Shown here in pieces: positions 25,072 to 33,948 of a DNA stretch of 56,438 nucleotides. Made by a program: the position numbers and the translations under genes. Location: positions 1 to 56,438 of the forward strand of contig JAFLCL010000025.1 of assembly GCA_017303575.1 (NCBI GenBank), read 5' to 3'. The stretch's first letter is position 1. Each line of letters begins with the position of its first letter. This stretch comes from Deltaproteobacteria bacterium (lineage in GTDB: Bacteria > Myxococcota_A > Polyangia > Polyangiales > Sandaracinaceae). The notes under the pieces are model-generated. The model was not told the DNA's origin. It ran no database searches and saw nothing but the letters and a program-made list of their open reading frames with translations.

Positions 25072-26321
25072 AGAACCAAGAGAAGTACTTCGAGACCACC
25101 GCCGACGTCGTCGTCGACAGGCGCTACCAGACCAAACGCGAGATCGCGCGAGGCGCGATGGGGGTGGTGTTCGAGGCACAGCATCAGCTGACTCGTGGTG
25201 TCGTCGCGCTCAAGACGCTCAACGCCTCTGCGCTGGTCTGGCCCGGTGGCCCCGAGCGCATGCTCCGCGAGGCACGTGCGCTGTCGCTCTGCCGTCATCC
25301 GCACGTCGTCGCCGCCGTCGACGCCGGTGTCTGCGCCACCTACGGTCCGTTCTTGGCCCTCGAGATGCTCGACGGGCGCACGCTCGAGAGCATCGAGATC
25401 GCCCGCAACCGACTCGAACTGGCGCAGGTCGTCGCCATCGCCGTGCAGCTCGGGGCTGCGTTGGACGCCGTGCACAAGGGCGGAGTGCTCCATCGCGACA
25501 TCAAGCCGGGCAACGTGCTCGTGGTCCGCGATCCCACGAGCGGCGAGGACACGCTCAAGCTGATCGACTTCGGCATCGCGTCGGTGCCCGACGTGGAAGA
25601 CGTGGTGAACCGAAAGCTCACCGGGAGCGGCGAGGTCCTCGGTACACCCGAGTACATGGCGCCCGAGGTGCTGGCCGACGCGACGCCGTGGACTCGCGCG
25701 GCCGACATCTACTCTCTCGCGATCCTGCTCTACGAGTGCCTCGCGGGGGACGTGCCGTTCCCTGGGACGCTCAACGCCGTGATGATGGCGCAGGTCTCTC
25801 AGACTCGCGCCAAGCCGCTCCCGGAGATCCGCGGCGACGTGTCCCCGGAGGTCGATACCGTGCTGCGAGGCGCGCTCGACGCGGATCCTGCGAAGCGCCC
25901 CGCCACCGCGGGCGCGCTGGTCAAGGCCTTTGCGGCTGCCAGCGGACTTCCCGCGAGCGCTCGATTGGCGCTCACCGATGCCCGCGTCCCCGCGCCACAG
26001 CGCGTGTTCGCCAGGGTTCCCTACGCAGCGCCTGCGCGAATCGTCCGAGAGGATGGCAAGGTGATCGACGGGCGGACGGAAGACATCTCCGAGGGCGGCA
26101 TTCTCGTGCTGACCGAGACACGGCTGGGAGACGACGAGCGCGTGCAGGTCAAGCTGCCACTGCCCAGCTCGGGGCGCGTGGCGACCGTCACGGCGATCGC
26201 GCGCTGGGGCAAAGGGCACCGCGGACGACATGCTCTGGGGCTCTCCTTCGCGGCGCTCGACGACGCCCAGCGCGAGGACATCCGATCGTTCGCGCACTAC
26301 ATGACGGTCGGCCGCGACTGA
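25068..26321 (+). CDS. Ser/Thr protein kinase fused to a C-terminal PilZ domain
   Basis: A 417-residue soluble protein, start GTG 25068, overlapping the EAL gene's stop by 4 nt. The kinase domain (18-290) has loop ARGAMGVVFEA, Lys K49 in VALKTL, HRDIKPGN with catalytic D144, DFG at 167-169 and APE at 198-200, so it looks active. Residues 310-415 are a PilZ domain, with R312-V-F-A-R316 matching RxxxR and DISEGG (339-344) matching DxSxxG, the two c-di-GMP contact motifs. Binding of c-di-GMP could switch the kinase. The phosphodiesterase encoded directly upstream would remove that ligand. Substrates are not visible; no FHA protein is nearby. Most bacterial kinases of this type carry C-terminal sensor repeats rather than PilZ. 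Confidence 0.93.
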   Translation: MKNQEKYFETTADVVVDRRYQTKREIARGAMGVVFEAQHQLTRGVVALKTLNASALVWPGGPERMLREARALSLCRHPHVVAAVDAGVCATYGPFLALEMLDGRTLESIEIARNRLELAQVVAIAVQLGAALDAVHKGGVLHRDIKPGNVLVVRDPTSGEDTLKLIDFGIASVPDVEDVVNRKLTGSGEVLGTPEYMAPEVLADATPWTRAADIYSLAILLYECLAGDVPFPGTLNAVMMAQVSQTRAKPLPEIRGDVSPEVDTVLRGALDADPAKRPATAGALVKAFAAASGLPASARLALTDARVPAPQRVFARVPYAAPARIVREDGKVIDGRTEDISEGGILVLTETRLGDDERVQVKLPLPSSGRVATVTAIARWGKGHRGRHALGLSFAALDDAQREDIRSFAHYMTVGRD

Positions 26322-26339
26322 CATCCTTCGGGACAGGCG

Positions 26340-26366
26340 CTCACGGTCGCTGACGGCGACCGTGAG
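26340..26366 (+). terminator. Stem-loop after the kinase-PilZ gene
   Basis: CTCACGGTCGC and GCGACCGTGAG form a perfect 11-bp stem around TGACG, 18 nt after the stop. No T-run follows on the + strand, so termination would be weak or factor-assisted. It separates the c-di-GMP cassette from the lipoprotein gene. Confidence 0.5.
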
Positions 26367-26515
26367 GGCGAAAAGATACAACACCACTTCACGACTCGAA
26401 CGTGCCAGAGGGGCACCCCGAGGGGATGCAGCGGAATCGAGCACGACGTGATGGGTTGTTGCTGGATTCTCGTGGTCATGTCGGGTATGGGTGCCAGATG
26501 GCGAACAGGGGAAAC

Positions 26516-28873
26516 ATGTGGCGCGGCCTCGCAGTCGTGATGACGATCGGTGTGGCCGGGTGTGACTTCGGCGCCCCGGTCCCGGAGGACGCGGCGATCG
26601 ACGCGTTCGTGCGGCCCGATGCCAACTCGGACGCTCCGGTACCGGGAGATGCCGGAGCGCGCAGCTGCAGCACCGATCTCGAGTGTCCGCCTGGGGTCCT
26701 CTGTCTGGGTGGGATCTGCCAAGCGGACCCTTGCGCGACCGACGACCCTTGCGGCGAGGGCGAACGCTGCCGCGCGACGTGCGTGGCCCTGACGGATCCT
26801 TGCGAGGGAGTCGTCTGCGGCACGGACGAGACCTGCATCGACGGCACGTGCTTTCCCGGGTGTCTCCGCGTCGTCTGTGAGGGTGTCGTGTGCCCCGACG
26901 GGCAGTTCTGTGATCCGTCGCGCGGCCTCTGCACGGATGTCGTGAGCTGCGGGTCGCAGTGCGGTGAGGGCTTTGCGTGCCACACGACGTGCACGCCACG
27001 CTCTGCGTGCGAGGGCATCCGCTGCGAAGAGAGCGAGTTCTGCCGCGCCGGCGAGTGCCTCCCCAACCCCTGTTTCGGTGTGGCGTGTGCTCGCGGCTCC
27101 GTCTGTCAGAACGGGTCGTGCGTCGCGACCTGCAACTGCGACCCAGCGTGCGAGGCGCCGTCTCGTTGCGTGGGAGGCGTGTGTGTCTGCACGCCTCGTT
27201 GTTCGCCCGACGCGCAGTGCGGCGATCCCGATGGCTGCGGTGGATTCTGCGTCGGCGCCTGCGAGGCCACGACGGAGGAGTGCAATCCGGACACCGGTCT
27301 CTGCGAGTGCATTCCCTCCTGTCCCGACGAGGCCGCGTGCGGTGAGGACGACGGTTGCGGCGGGCGATGCGACGGGCCCTGCGCCGACGGACGTACGTGC
27401 GTCGAGGGTGCGTGCACCTGTCTCGACGAGTGTCTCGCGCCCTCGATGGTCGAGTGCGGTGCGCCCATTCCGGACACGTGCATGGCGAGCATCGACTGCA
27501 TGGGGCAGGGCTCGCGATGCGAGTCGGGGGCGACGTGCCTCATGGACGCTTGTTGTCCGGCGTGCCCTGCGGCCTCCGCCGTCGCATGCGGAGACCCGAT
27601 CGCCGATTCCGTCGACCCACTCGGACGGACGTGCGCCGACTGCACCGGCGTCGGCAGTGCGTGCCCGCCGCGAGAGTCGTGTCTCGCGCCGCCTGGGCGG
27701 CCGGCCCCCACCGATCGCGTCTGTTGCGGAGCCTGCGCTCCAGCCTCGAGCGTGCCGTGCGGGTCGCGCATCCCCGACGTGCTCGACGCGGACGGCTCCG
27801 TGTGTCGCGTGTGCACCGGCTACGGAACGGCGGGCTGCGAGACGGGCTCGACGTGTACGGGCGGCGCGAGCGGCATGTGCTGTGAGGCGTGCGCGAGCGC
27901 GAGCTCGATCGAGTGCGGTGAGGCCGTTCCTTCACCCGACTGTCGGACCTGCACGGGCGTCGGCACACGCTGCGACGCGCGCCTCTCGTGCGTGAACCCT
28001 CCAGGGACGACGAGCGCGAGCGATCGTGTGTGCTGCGGTTCGTGTCCCGCGGCCTCGACGGTCGCGTGCGGGGCACCGATCCCCGACGTGATGTCCGATG
28101 GCACCGTCTGCCGCGACTGCGGCACGGGCACGGCCTGCGCCGCGGGCTCCACGTGCGTCGACGGCGCGTGCTGTCCCTCGTGCCCCGCCGCCTCGACCGT
28201 CGCGTGCGGGACGGAGGTGCCACCACGGACCGACTCGCTCGGACGCGAGTGCCGAACGTGCAGCGCGGGGACGATGTGCGCGACCGGCCGATGCTCCGGT
28301 GGGAGCTGCTGCGCGTCGTGCGCGGCTCCCTCCACGCTCGCGTGCGGGTTCGATCCGGAAGAGGCCCCAGGATGCCCGATGTGCGCGAACGGGACGCGCT
28401 GTCCCGTCGGCGAGCGTTGTCGGAGCGGCGAGTGCTGCGCACCGACCTGTGCACCGCCCTCGACGCGACCGTGCGGCGAGACACCGAGCGACGGGTGTGG
28501 CGGGACCTGCGCGCCTGGCACCGCGTGCGACTCACCGACGGAGGCCTGCGCCGGTTCCCCGCTTCGCTGCACCGCGTGCACGCCCTCGTGCGTCGGTCGT
28601 GTGTGCGGTCAGTCGGACGGATGCGGCGGCGAGTGCAGTGGCCGCTGCGATCCGGGGTTCGTGTGCTCCGAGCGACCCGCGCCGGCCGCGCCCGGCGACT
28701 TCGAGTGTGAAGCGAGCGCGTGCGTGCCCTCGTGCGGGCTCTGTCAGTCGTGCGTGCTCGGCACCTGCGAGCCGCTCGCCTGTGCGCCCGGGACCATGCC
28801 CTGCCTCTTCTCGTGCGAGTGCTGCGGAGCGAGCGAGGCCTGCACACCCACTGGCTGCGCTCCGTTCGGCTGA
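26516..28873 (+). CDS. Large Cys-rich repeat lipoprotein
   Basis: A 785-residue exported lipoprotein. Residues 1-19 are a short signal with hydrophobic core and lipobox VAGC; acylation would be on Cys19 or so. ATG 26516 was chosen because AGGGG lies four bases upstream and it gives a normal signal length. A short Asp/Ala/Pro linker (DAAIDAFVRPDANSD) leads to many Cys-dense units. Early units read like CxxGEFCxxGxC; later ones repeat every 45-55 residues as CC..C..ASxxxCGxxIPD.....C..CxGxGTxC (about ten Cys in 55 residues near residue 400). This predicts a rod-like, disulphide-stapled surface protein. A paralogue starts at 54881. The function is unknown; such proteins are common in Sandaracinus-like myxobacteria. 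Confidence 0.85.
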   Translation: MWRGLAVVMTIGVAGCDFGAPVPEDAAIDAFVRPDANSDAPVPGDAGARSCSTDLECPPGVLCLGGICQADPCATDDPCGEGERCRATCVALTDPCEGVVCGTDETCIDGTCFPGCLRVVCEGVVCPDGQFCDPSRGLCTDVVSCGSQCGEGFACHTTCTPRSACEGIRCEESEFCRAGECLPNPCFGVACARGSVCQNGSCVATCNCDPACEAPSRCVGGVCVCTPRCSPDAQCGDPDGCGGFCVGACEATTEECNPDTGLCECIPSCPDEAACGEDDGCGGRCDGPCADGRTCVEGACTCLDECLAPSMVECGAPIPDTCMASIDCMGQGSRCESGATCLMDACCPACPAASAVACGDPIADSVDPLGRTCADCTGVGSACPPRESCLAPPGRPAPTDRVCCGACAPASSVPCGSRIPDVLDADGSVCRVCTGYGTAGCETGSTCTGGASGMCCEACASASSIECGEAVPSPDCRTCTGVGTRCDARLSCVNPPGTTSASDRVCCGSCPAASTVACGAPIPDVMSDGTVCRDCGTGTACAAGSTCVDGACCPSCPAASTVACGTEVPPRTDSLGRECRTCSAGTMCATGRCSGGSCCASCAAPSTLACGFDPEEAPGCPMCANGTRCPVGERCRSGECCAPTCAPPSTRPCGETPSDGCGGTCAPGTACDSPTEACAGSPLRCTACTPSCVGRVCGQSDGCGGECSGRCDPGFVCSERPAPAAPGDFECEASACVPSCGLCQSCVLGTCEPLACAPGTMPCLFSCECCGASEACTPTGCAPFG

Positions 28874-28957
28874 CACTCACCCTCGAGCCCCACGTCCGCG
28901 GGCTCACTCCTCGAGGTCGAGCACGATCGCGCCTCTCGAGTCGCGCTGCACGCGAGT
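28712..28957. repeat. Direct repeat, upstream copy (about 247 bp)
   Basis: This covers the last 160 bases of the Cys-rich lipoprotein gene, its stop, about 30 bases of spacer and a copy of the last 55 or so bases of the receiver gene that ends at 31066 on the - strand. It is nearly identical to 30872-31118 over long stretches (the 90 bases from 28712 match without a difference by eye). The two copies enclose the FG-GAP lipoprotein gene. Confidence 0.85.
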
Positions 28958-29165
28958 CCGTCTGCGCCCGTGCCTTCCTGCGCGCGCACCGGAGACGAGG
29001 CGCGATGACGCGAGCTCCGCGACGCAGACGAGCAGCGGCAGGTACGAGACGCGAGTGACCGAGGCCATGCGCCGCATCCTAGAACGACGTTCCGGGCAGA
29101 CGCAGACTCGACGTGCGCGACGCCGTCGCCTTGACGATCCGGCGTGGCTCGACTCTCATCTCGCG

Positions 29166-30761
29166 ATGCTTCTCTCCGCGCGGCGAGGCGTGCTCGGCGT
29201 CCTCGTGTCGTCACTCGCGGTCGTCGCGATCGGCTGCGCGCAGCCCGGCCGCTTGCTCGTGATCGTCGAGAGCGATCTCGGGGTGCCGGCGGAGATCGAC
29301 TGCCTCCGCGCGACCGTCGCGCGCGAGGGCGAGAGGGGCGAAGACGTGCCGTTCAGGCTGCGCACCGGCGCCGATCTGCCGCTGCGCTTCGCCGTCGAGC
29401 CCGAGGGCGGCAGAGGGCTCGTCACGATCGACGTCGGTGGCTCGCGCGGCGGCTGCGAGTCGGCGACGAACGTTCGCGCTCGAGCGCGAGTGAACGTGGC
29501 GTCTGGCTCGACGCGCGTGCTGCGGCTGCGGCTCGATCGCGCATGTCTCGACGAGCTGTGCGGCGACGACGCGTCTCGGACGTGTGACGGCGGCGCGTGC
29601 GAGCCCACGCCCACGTTCGACTGGGACGATCTCCCTCTGGTCACGGCGACGCCCCACGCGGGCCGCGATGCGGGCGCTCCGCTCGACGCGCCCGATCTCG
29701 ACGCGCCGGCGCTGGACGCCGCACCTCACGACGCGTTCGTGGACGACGCGCCCCGCCTCGACGCGCCTCCACTGGATGCGTGGATCGATCCCTTCGCGCC
29801 GTGCGTGCCGCTCGAGTCCGACATCCGCTCGCCGATCGCGCGCCCGCAGTCCTACGGCAGCGTGCTCGCGCTCTCCGCGGACCTCTGTCGGATCGTCGTG
29901 GTCGATCCCGACGAGCCGCGCGACGTCGATCTCACGGGTCGCGTGCGCGTCTACCGCCAAGAGCTCGGCGCGTGGCTCTTCGAGCAAGCGCTCGAGCCGA
30001 CGGACGCGTTCGGTCGCGAGTTCGGTCGCTCGATCGCGCTCTCGTCGGACGCCTCGCGCATCGCGATCACCTCGTATGGCGACGCGACGGTGCGGATCTT
30101 CGATCGCACGGACGACGTGTGGATGGAGCAGCTCCCGGCCGTCCACGTGGTCGACGCGGACGTGGGGATGCGCGTCGCGCTGAGCGCGGCGGGCACGCGG
30201 CTGTTCGTCGCCAACGGTCACGAGACGGTGCTCGTCTTCGACCGAGGGCTCGATGCCTGGGAGCCGGGGACGTCGGCAGTCATGACGGCGAACGTCACGG
30301 CGCTCTCGGTCAGCGCCGACGGTCTGCGCTTGGCCGTCGCGACGATCGGTCAGCGGCCCCAGGTGTGCGACGCGCCGGAGTGGGCGTGCGTGCCCTTGGC
30401 GGTGAGCGGCGCCTCGCCACCGTCGATCGCGTCGCTCGCGATCAGCGGCGAAGGTGACTTCGTGGCGGTGGGCATCGCCGAGGGCTCGGGCCGCGTGGAG
30501 TCGTTCCACTCGCTCGGCGGAGCGTGGGAGCCGCTGCCCACCGCGACGGGTGGAGAGAGCTTCGGCGCCGCCATCGCCGTCGACGACGCGCGCCGCGTCT
30601 ACATCGGATCGCCCGCCGTCGATCTCGTGAGCGTCGGCTCCGCCGAGATCCGCGGCCCCGCTGGGTCTGGCTTCGGCAGCGCGCTCGACGTGGATCCGAT
30701 GGGACGCTTGTTGGTCGTCGGCAGGACCCTCGGCGTCGACGTCCGCGTCGTCACGCCCTGA
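29166..30761 (+). CDS. Lipoprotein with FG-GAP-like beta-propeller repeats
   Basis: A 531-residue lipoprotein: residues 1-20 are a signal with lipobox AIGC. An N-terminal domain (20-140) of unknown type is followed by a tandem Asp/Pro/Ala linker with repeated LDAP units (about 165-210). From 220 on, repeats of the FG-GAP or similar propeller kind occur, with a recurrent pattern 'FG.siALS.D.srIaI.....G.V.if': FGRSIALSSDASRIAI, VALSAAGTRLFVANG, ALSVSADGLRLAVATI. This would fold as a beta-propeller, usual for surface binding. ATG 29166 gives a normal signal length; an in-frame ATG at 29067 would add 33 Arg-rich residues and is less likely. The gene lies within a duplicated segment, flanked by direct repeats. 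Confidence 0.82.
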   Translation: MLLSARRGVLGVLVSSLAVVAIGCAQPGRLLVIVESDLGVPAEIDCLRATVAREGERGEDVPFRLRTGADLPLRFAVEPEGGRGLVTIDVGGSRGGCESATNVRARARVNVASGSTRVLRLRLDRACLDELCGDDASRTCDGGACEPTPTFDWDDLPLVTATPHAGRDAGAPLDAPDLDAPALDAAPHDAFVDDAPRLDAPPLDAWIDPFAPCVPLESDIRSPIARPQSYGSVLALSADLCRIVVVDPDEPRDVDLTGRVRVYRQELGAWLFEQALEPTDAFGREFGRSIALSSDASRIAITSYGDATVRIFDRTDDVWMEQLPAVHVVDADVGMRVALSAAGTRLFVANGHETVLVFDRGLDAWEPGTSAVMTANVTALSVSADGLRLAVATIGQRPQVCDAPEWACVPLAVSGASPPSIASLAISGEGDFVAVGIAEGSGRVESFHSLGGAWEPLPTATGGESFGAAIAVDDARRVYIGSPAVDLVSVGSAEIRGPAGSGFGSALDVDPMGRLLVVGRTLGVDVRVVTP

Positions 30762-30804
30762 TCGAGACGACTCCGCGCCGACGCGTCCTTCAGAACATGT
30801 CGAT

Positions 30805-31034
30805 GCCGCATCGACCGTCGCGTGCGGGACCGAGGTGACACCACGGACCGATTCGGTGGGAGGCGAGTGCCGCGAGCGCGTGCGTGCCCTCGTGCGGGCT
30901 CTGTCAGTCGTGCGTGCTCGGCACCTGCGAGCCGCTCGCCTGTGCGCCCGGGACCATGCCTTGCCTCGTCTCGTGCGAGTGCTGCGGAGCGAGCGAGGCC
31001 GGCACACCTACCGCCTGCGCACCGTTTGGTTGAT
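30805..31034 (+). pseudogene. Internally deleted, frameshifted fragment of the Cys-rich lipoprotein gene
   Basis: Bases 30805-30872 match 28187-28254 of the intact gene and 30872-31034 match 28712 to its stop. The 457 bases between are missing, joined at a short shared GCG. The join shifts the frame by one, so the two parts cannot be read together. One Cys of the tail has become Gly (EAGTPTACAPFG). There is no start codon or signal sequence. Confidence 0.88.
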
Positions 31035-31118
31035 CGGCGCGCGCGGACGCCCGACGCCCGCGGGCTCACTCCTCGAGGTCGAGCACGATCGCGCCTCGTG
31101 AGTCGCGCTGCACTCGAG
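30872..31118. repeat. Direct repeat, downstream copy (about 247 bp)
   Basis: The partner of 28712-28957. It includes the C-terminal end of the pseudogene and the true 3' end of the receiver gene at 31066. Because the receiver gene is whole only here, the upstream copy of its tail is the derived one. Confidence 0.85.
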
Positions 31119-31569
31119 TGATCCCGGGGTGGATCGCTTCGAGCGAGGCGCGCGCTTCCTTCTCGTCGCCCTCGAGGGGGACCTCGACGGACCGACGCGC
31201 GCCGAGGGCGTCGGCGAGCGCACGCTTGAGCGCGTCGGGCGCGATCGGCTTCTCGAGGAACATGTGGACGTGCGCATCGTTCACGGCGCGCACGGCCGCG
31301 GCGATGCTCGCCTGCCCGGTCAGCAGCACGCGGACCACGTCCGGAAAGCGCTCTCGGACGGTCGTCAACAGCACCGAGCCCTGCATCGCAGGCATCCTCT
31401 CGTCCGAGACGATCACGTCGATGTCCTGCTCGGCCTTGGCGAACAGCGCGAGCGCCTCCTCCCCGCTCGTGGCCGTGAGGATGCGATAGCGCTCCTTGCG
31501 CAGCATCGTCTTGATGCTCTCGAGGAGATGGGGCTCGTCGTCGACGAACAGGATCGTGGGTCTCAACAT
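31066..31569 (-). CDS. Single-domain response regulator with C-terminal extension
   Basis: A 167-residue soluble protein. Start ATG 31569 has GGAGG seven bases upstream and overlaps the previous gene's stop by 7 nt. The receiver (3-118) has FVDDEP, phosphoacceptor in VIVSDERMP (about D53), Thr in VLLTGQAS and Lys in FLEKPI; the DERMP and LLTGQA wording is that of the receivers often joined to HD or HDOD outputs. The last 45 residues (charged, ending VLDLEE) have no known domain and no DNA-binding motif. It is the last gene of the long - strand signalling run and probably serves the receiver-HDOD protein or kinases just upstream. Confidence 0.88.
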   Translation of the reverse strand: MLRPTILFVDDEPHLLESIKTMLRKERYRILTATSGEEALALFAKAEQDIDVIVSDERMPAMQGSVLLTTVRERFPDVVRVLLTGQASIAAAVRAVNDAHVHMFLEKPIAPDALKRALADALGARRSVEVPLEGDEKEARASLEAIHPGITRVQRDSRGAIVLDLEE

Positions 31570-32642
31570 GTTCCATCCTCCGCGCGCGCGAGCTGCGCGC
31601 GCCATGCCTCGATGCTCGCCGGCGAATGGCCGAGCGATGCCAGGCGAGCTTCGTCGAGCGGTCCAGTCGCCTCCTCTGGGCACGCGAGCGTCTCGGCCAG
31701 GTAGACGAGCGCTGCGGGTCGCATCTCGATCAGGTCGGCATCGCTCGGTGCGTGGTGGGCGGCCACGCCCTCGACGATCGCGCGCGGCAGACCCCAGAGT
31801 GCCAACACGTAGGCGCCGAGCGCCGCGTGGTCTGCCTCCGCGGTGGGCGCGATGAGGAGCCCCACGTCGTGGAGGAGCGCGGTGGAGAGGGCGGTCTCGG
31901 AGCGCACCGGCGACAGCGCGCCCACGAGCCGCGCGACGCGCATGCCGTGGACGGCGAGGCGCTCTCGTTCGGACGAGGACACTGCACGACCGAGCGCGCC
32001 CTGGGCGGCGAGCGCGCACGCGATCTCGCGCGTCATCGTGACGCCGAGGCGCAGGATGGCCTGGTCCAGCGAGTCGATCGGACGTCGCCCCGCGAACAGT
32101 GGTGAGCTCGCGACCTGGAGGAGCTTCGCGCAGACGAGCGGCGAGCTCTGGAGCGCACGAGAGAGCGTCTGTACGTCGTCGCGTCCGAGGTTCGAGAGCG
32201 TGGTCAAGAGAGGCGGCGCGGGCGGAGGAGCCCCGAGCGCGCGCGCCGCCGCGGCGATCTCGGGTCGCGCGATGAGCGCCGCGAGCTCACTCGCCCGCTC
32301 GAGCGCATCGAGGAGAGTCGAGACGTCGAACGGGCGACCGAGGAGCTGGTGCGCACACCGCGCGCCGGCGATCGCTGCGGCCGAGTCCTGTCGTGAGCTC
32401 GAGAGCACACGGACCACGTTCGGGTGTGTGGCGCGCACGTCCTCGAGCAGCTTGTCGCCACCGCCGATCAGCGAGAGGTCGCACAGGACCACGTCCGCGC
32501 CCTTCTCCGCGAGGAGGTCGCGCGCGGCCGCCGCGCCCTGTGCGATCTCCACGCGCCAGCGCGCGCGCGCGGGCCGCAGTCGATCTCGAAGGGCCTCGAG
32601 AACGTCCGTCTCGTCGTCCACGAGGAGGATGCGGGCTGTCAC
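31563..32642 (-). CDS. Receiver-HDOD signalling protein
   Basis: A 359-residue soluble protein starting GTG 32642, which overlaps the stop of the upstream kinase as GTGA. The receiver (1-118) has LVDDET and phosphoacceptor Asp in VVLCDLSL; the usual Lys-Pro is Arg-Pro (LGRPFD). The HDOD domain runs from about 145 to 345 (LTTLSNLGRDDVQTLSRAL, PLVCAKLLQVASSPLFAG, IDSLDQAILRLG, LHDVGLLIAP). HDOD is a catalytically dead relative of the HD phosphohydrolases and acts as a protein interaction output. The order kinase, receiver-HDOD, receiver suggests one signalling relay. Confidence 0.9.
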   Translation of the reverse strand: MTARILLVDDETDVLEALRDRLRPARARWRVEIAQGAAAARDLLAEKGADVVLCDLSLIGGGDKLLEDVRATHPNVVRVLSSSRQDSAAAIAGARCAHQLLGRPFDVSTLLDALERASELAALIARPEIAAAARALGAPPPAPPLLTTLSNLGRDDVQTLSRALQSSPLVCAKLLQVASSPLFAGRRPIDSLDQAILRLGVTMTREIACALAAQGALGRAVSSSERERLAVHGMRVARLVGALSPVRSETALSTALLHDVGLLIAPTAEADHAALGAYVLALWGLPRAIVEGVAAHHAPSDADLIEMRPAALVYLAETLACPEEATGPLDEARLASLGHSPASIEAWRAQLARAEDGTC

Positions 32643-33877
32643 GCGCGCTCCTCGCTGAACGGCAACGAGAGGCGAAAGCAGGTGCCTCTGCCCACTTCGG
32701 AGTCGAACGTGAGCTCTCCGCCGTGTCCGACGTGGATGATCTGCCGCGCGATCGACAAGCCTTGTCCGGTGCCGCGCCCGACGGGCTTGGTGGTGAAGAA
32801 GGGCTCGAAGATCCGCTCGCGGATCTCGGGACGGATCCCGGGACCGTCGTCCTCGACCTCGATGATCACGGCGTCGGGCCCACACTGCGCGCGTACGGTG
32901 ATGCGGCCTCTCTGGCCCGTCCCCTGCTCGGCGATCGCCTGCGACGCATTGACGATCAGCGCCACGAGCACCTGTCCGAGCTCCGAAGGCAGGCACGGAA
33001 CGCGAGAGAGGCGCTCGTCGTCTGCGAGCTCGATGGCGACGGTCGCGACGAGCTTGTGCTCGTGCACGGTGATCGCGACGGCGCCCTCGACGATGACGCG
33101 CAGATCGTAGCGCTCGGTCTGCCCCGTCCCGGGGTGAGAGAGCAGCTTCATCGAGCGCACGATCGACACCACGCGCGAGAGGCCTTCTCGCATCCGCGTG
33201 AACGCTCGGGGGACCAGCGCCTGGAGCTCCTCGAGGCCCACCTCGTCGGCCGAGGCGCGTCGCGTGGCGACCGAGAGCACGTCGTCCCAGGACGTGCCGA
33301 GGAACTCCAGACTGTCTCCCACGAACTGGAGCGGTGTGTTGATCTCGTGCGCCACGCCCGCCGCCAGCCCCGCCACCGCCTCGAGCTTCTGTGCTTGTCG
33401 GAGATCGTGCTCGAGCCGCTTGCGCTCACGGAGGTCGCTGACGACGCAGACGTTGCCCGACTCGCCGAAGCTCGGCGACACGGTGAGCCACACGGGGATC
33501 GACTCCTGCACACCGACGAGCGACACCTCCTCGGATGCCGACTCCGTCTGCGCGCGAGCCCGGAGCGCGCGCACTCGCGACGCAGCGGGGCCCAGGAGCT
33601 CGTCGAGCGTGTCGCCCACGACGACGCCGAGGAGGCGCTGCATCTCCGCGTTGAGGCGGGTGACGCGCTCGCCCTCCAACAGGAAGAGGCCGTTGGGCAT
33701 CAGATCGAGCCATCCTCCCAGTCGATCGTGGGCACGACGAAGGAGCTCGCCGGCCTCGTGGAGCTCGCGCGACTTGTCTTCGATCAGGCGGTCGAGCTGC
33801 TCGACGCGGCGCTCGGCGCGCTCGAGTCGACGTGACGTCGATTCGACGTCGAGTGGCGTGGGGGTCGAGCCCTTCAT
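32639..33877 (-). CDS. PAS sensor histidine kinase
   Basis: A 412-residue soluble kinase. The N-terminal 60 residues are a coiled coil (LERAERRVEQLDRLIEDKSREL). A PAS domain follows (70-180: LMPNGLFLLEGERVTRLNAEMQ). The H-box is LAAGVAHEINTPLQFVGDS (His near 201). ATPase motifs are LVALIVNASQAIAEQ, VEDDGPGI, EPFFTTKPVGRGTGQGLS. It belongs to the NtrB/ZraS-like HisKA group ('GVAHEINtPL'). Here GTGQGL replaces GTGLGL, a mild change. ATG 33877 begins the coiled coil; upstream codons look random. It is the probable phosphodonor for the receiver-HDOD gene, with which it overlaps by 4 nt. Confidence 0.9.
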   Translation of the reverse strand: MKGSTPTPLDVESTSRRLERAERRVEQLDRLIEDKSRELHEAGELLRRAHDRLGGWLDLMPNGLFLLEGERVTRLNAEMQRLLGVVVGDTLDELLGPAASRVRALRARAQTESASEEVSLVGVQESIPVWLTVSPSFGESGNVCVVSDLRERKRLEHDLRQAQKLEAVAGLAAGVAHEINTPLQFVGDSLEFLGTSWDDVLSVATRRASADEVGLEELQALVPRAFTRMREGLSRVVSIVRSMKLLSHPGTGQTERYDLRVIVEGAVAITVHEHKLVATVAIELADDERLSRVPCLPSELGQVLVALIVNASQAIAEQGTGQRGRITVRAQCGPDAVIIEVEDDGPGIRPEIRERIFEPFFTTKPVGRGTGQGLSIARQIIHVGHGGELTFDSEVGRGTCFRLSLPFSEERA

Positions 33878-33948
33878 GATCGAGGCATCGGGTGAAACCC
33901 GGGGGGCCTTGAGCGCGGAGGGTGTCGAGCCTCGCGCCCCTCGCGACG

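Noticed and set aside
26476..28581. Several antisense frames rich in His, Pro, Ser and Gln opposite the Cys-rich lipoprotein, such as 27820-28581
   Set aside because: They are the mirror image of the Cys-rich repeats (TGC read backwards as GCA), which gives a false appearance of repeat proteins.
30822..31121. Open frames on the + strand in the downstream direct repeat as new small genes
   Set aside because: The DNA is a deleted, frameshifted copy of the Cys-rich gene's end; the open frames are out of phase with the parent gene and lack ribosome sites.
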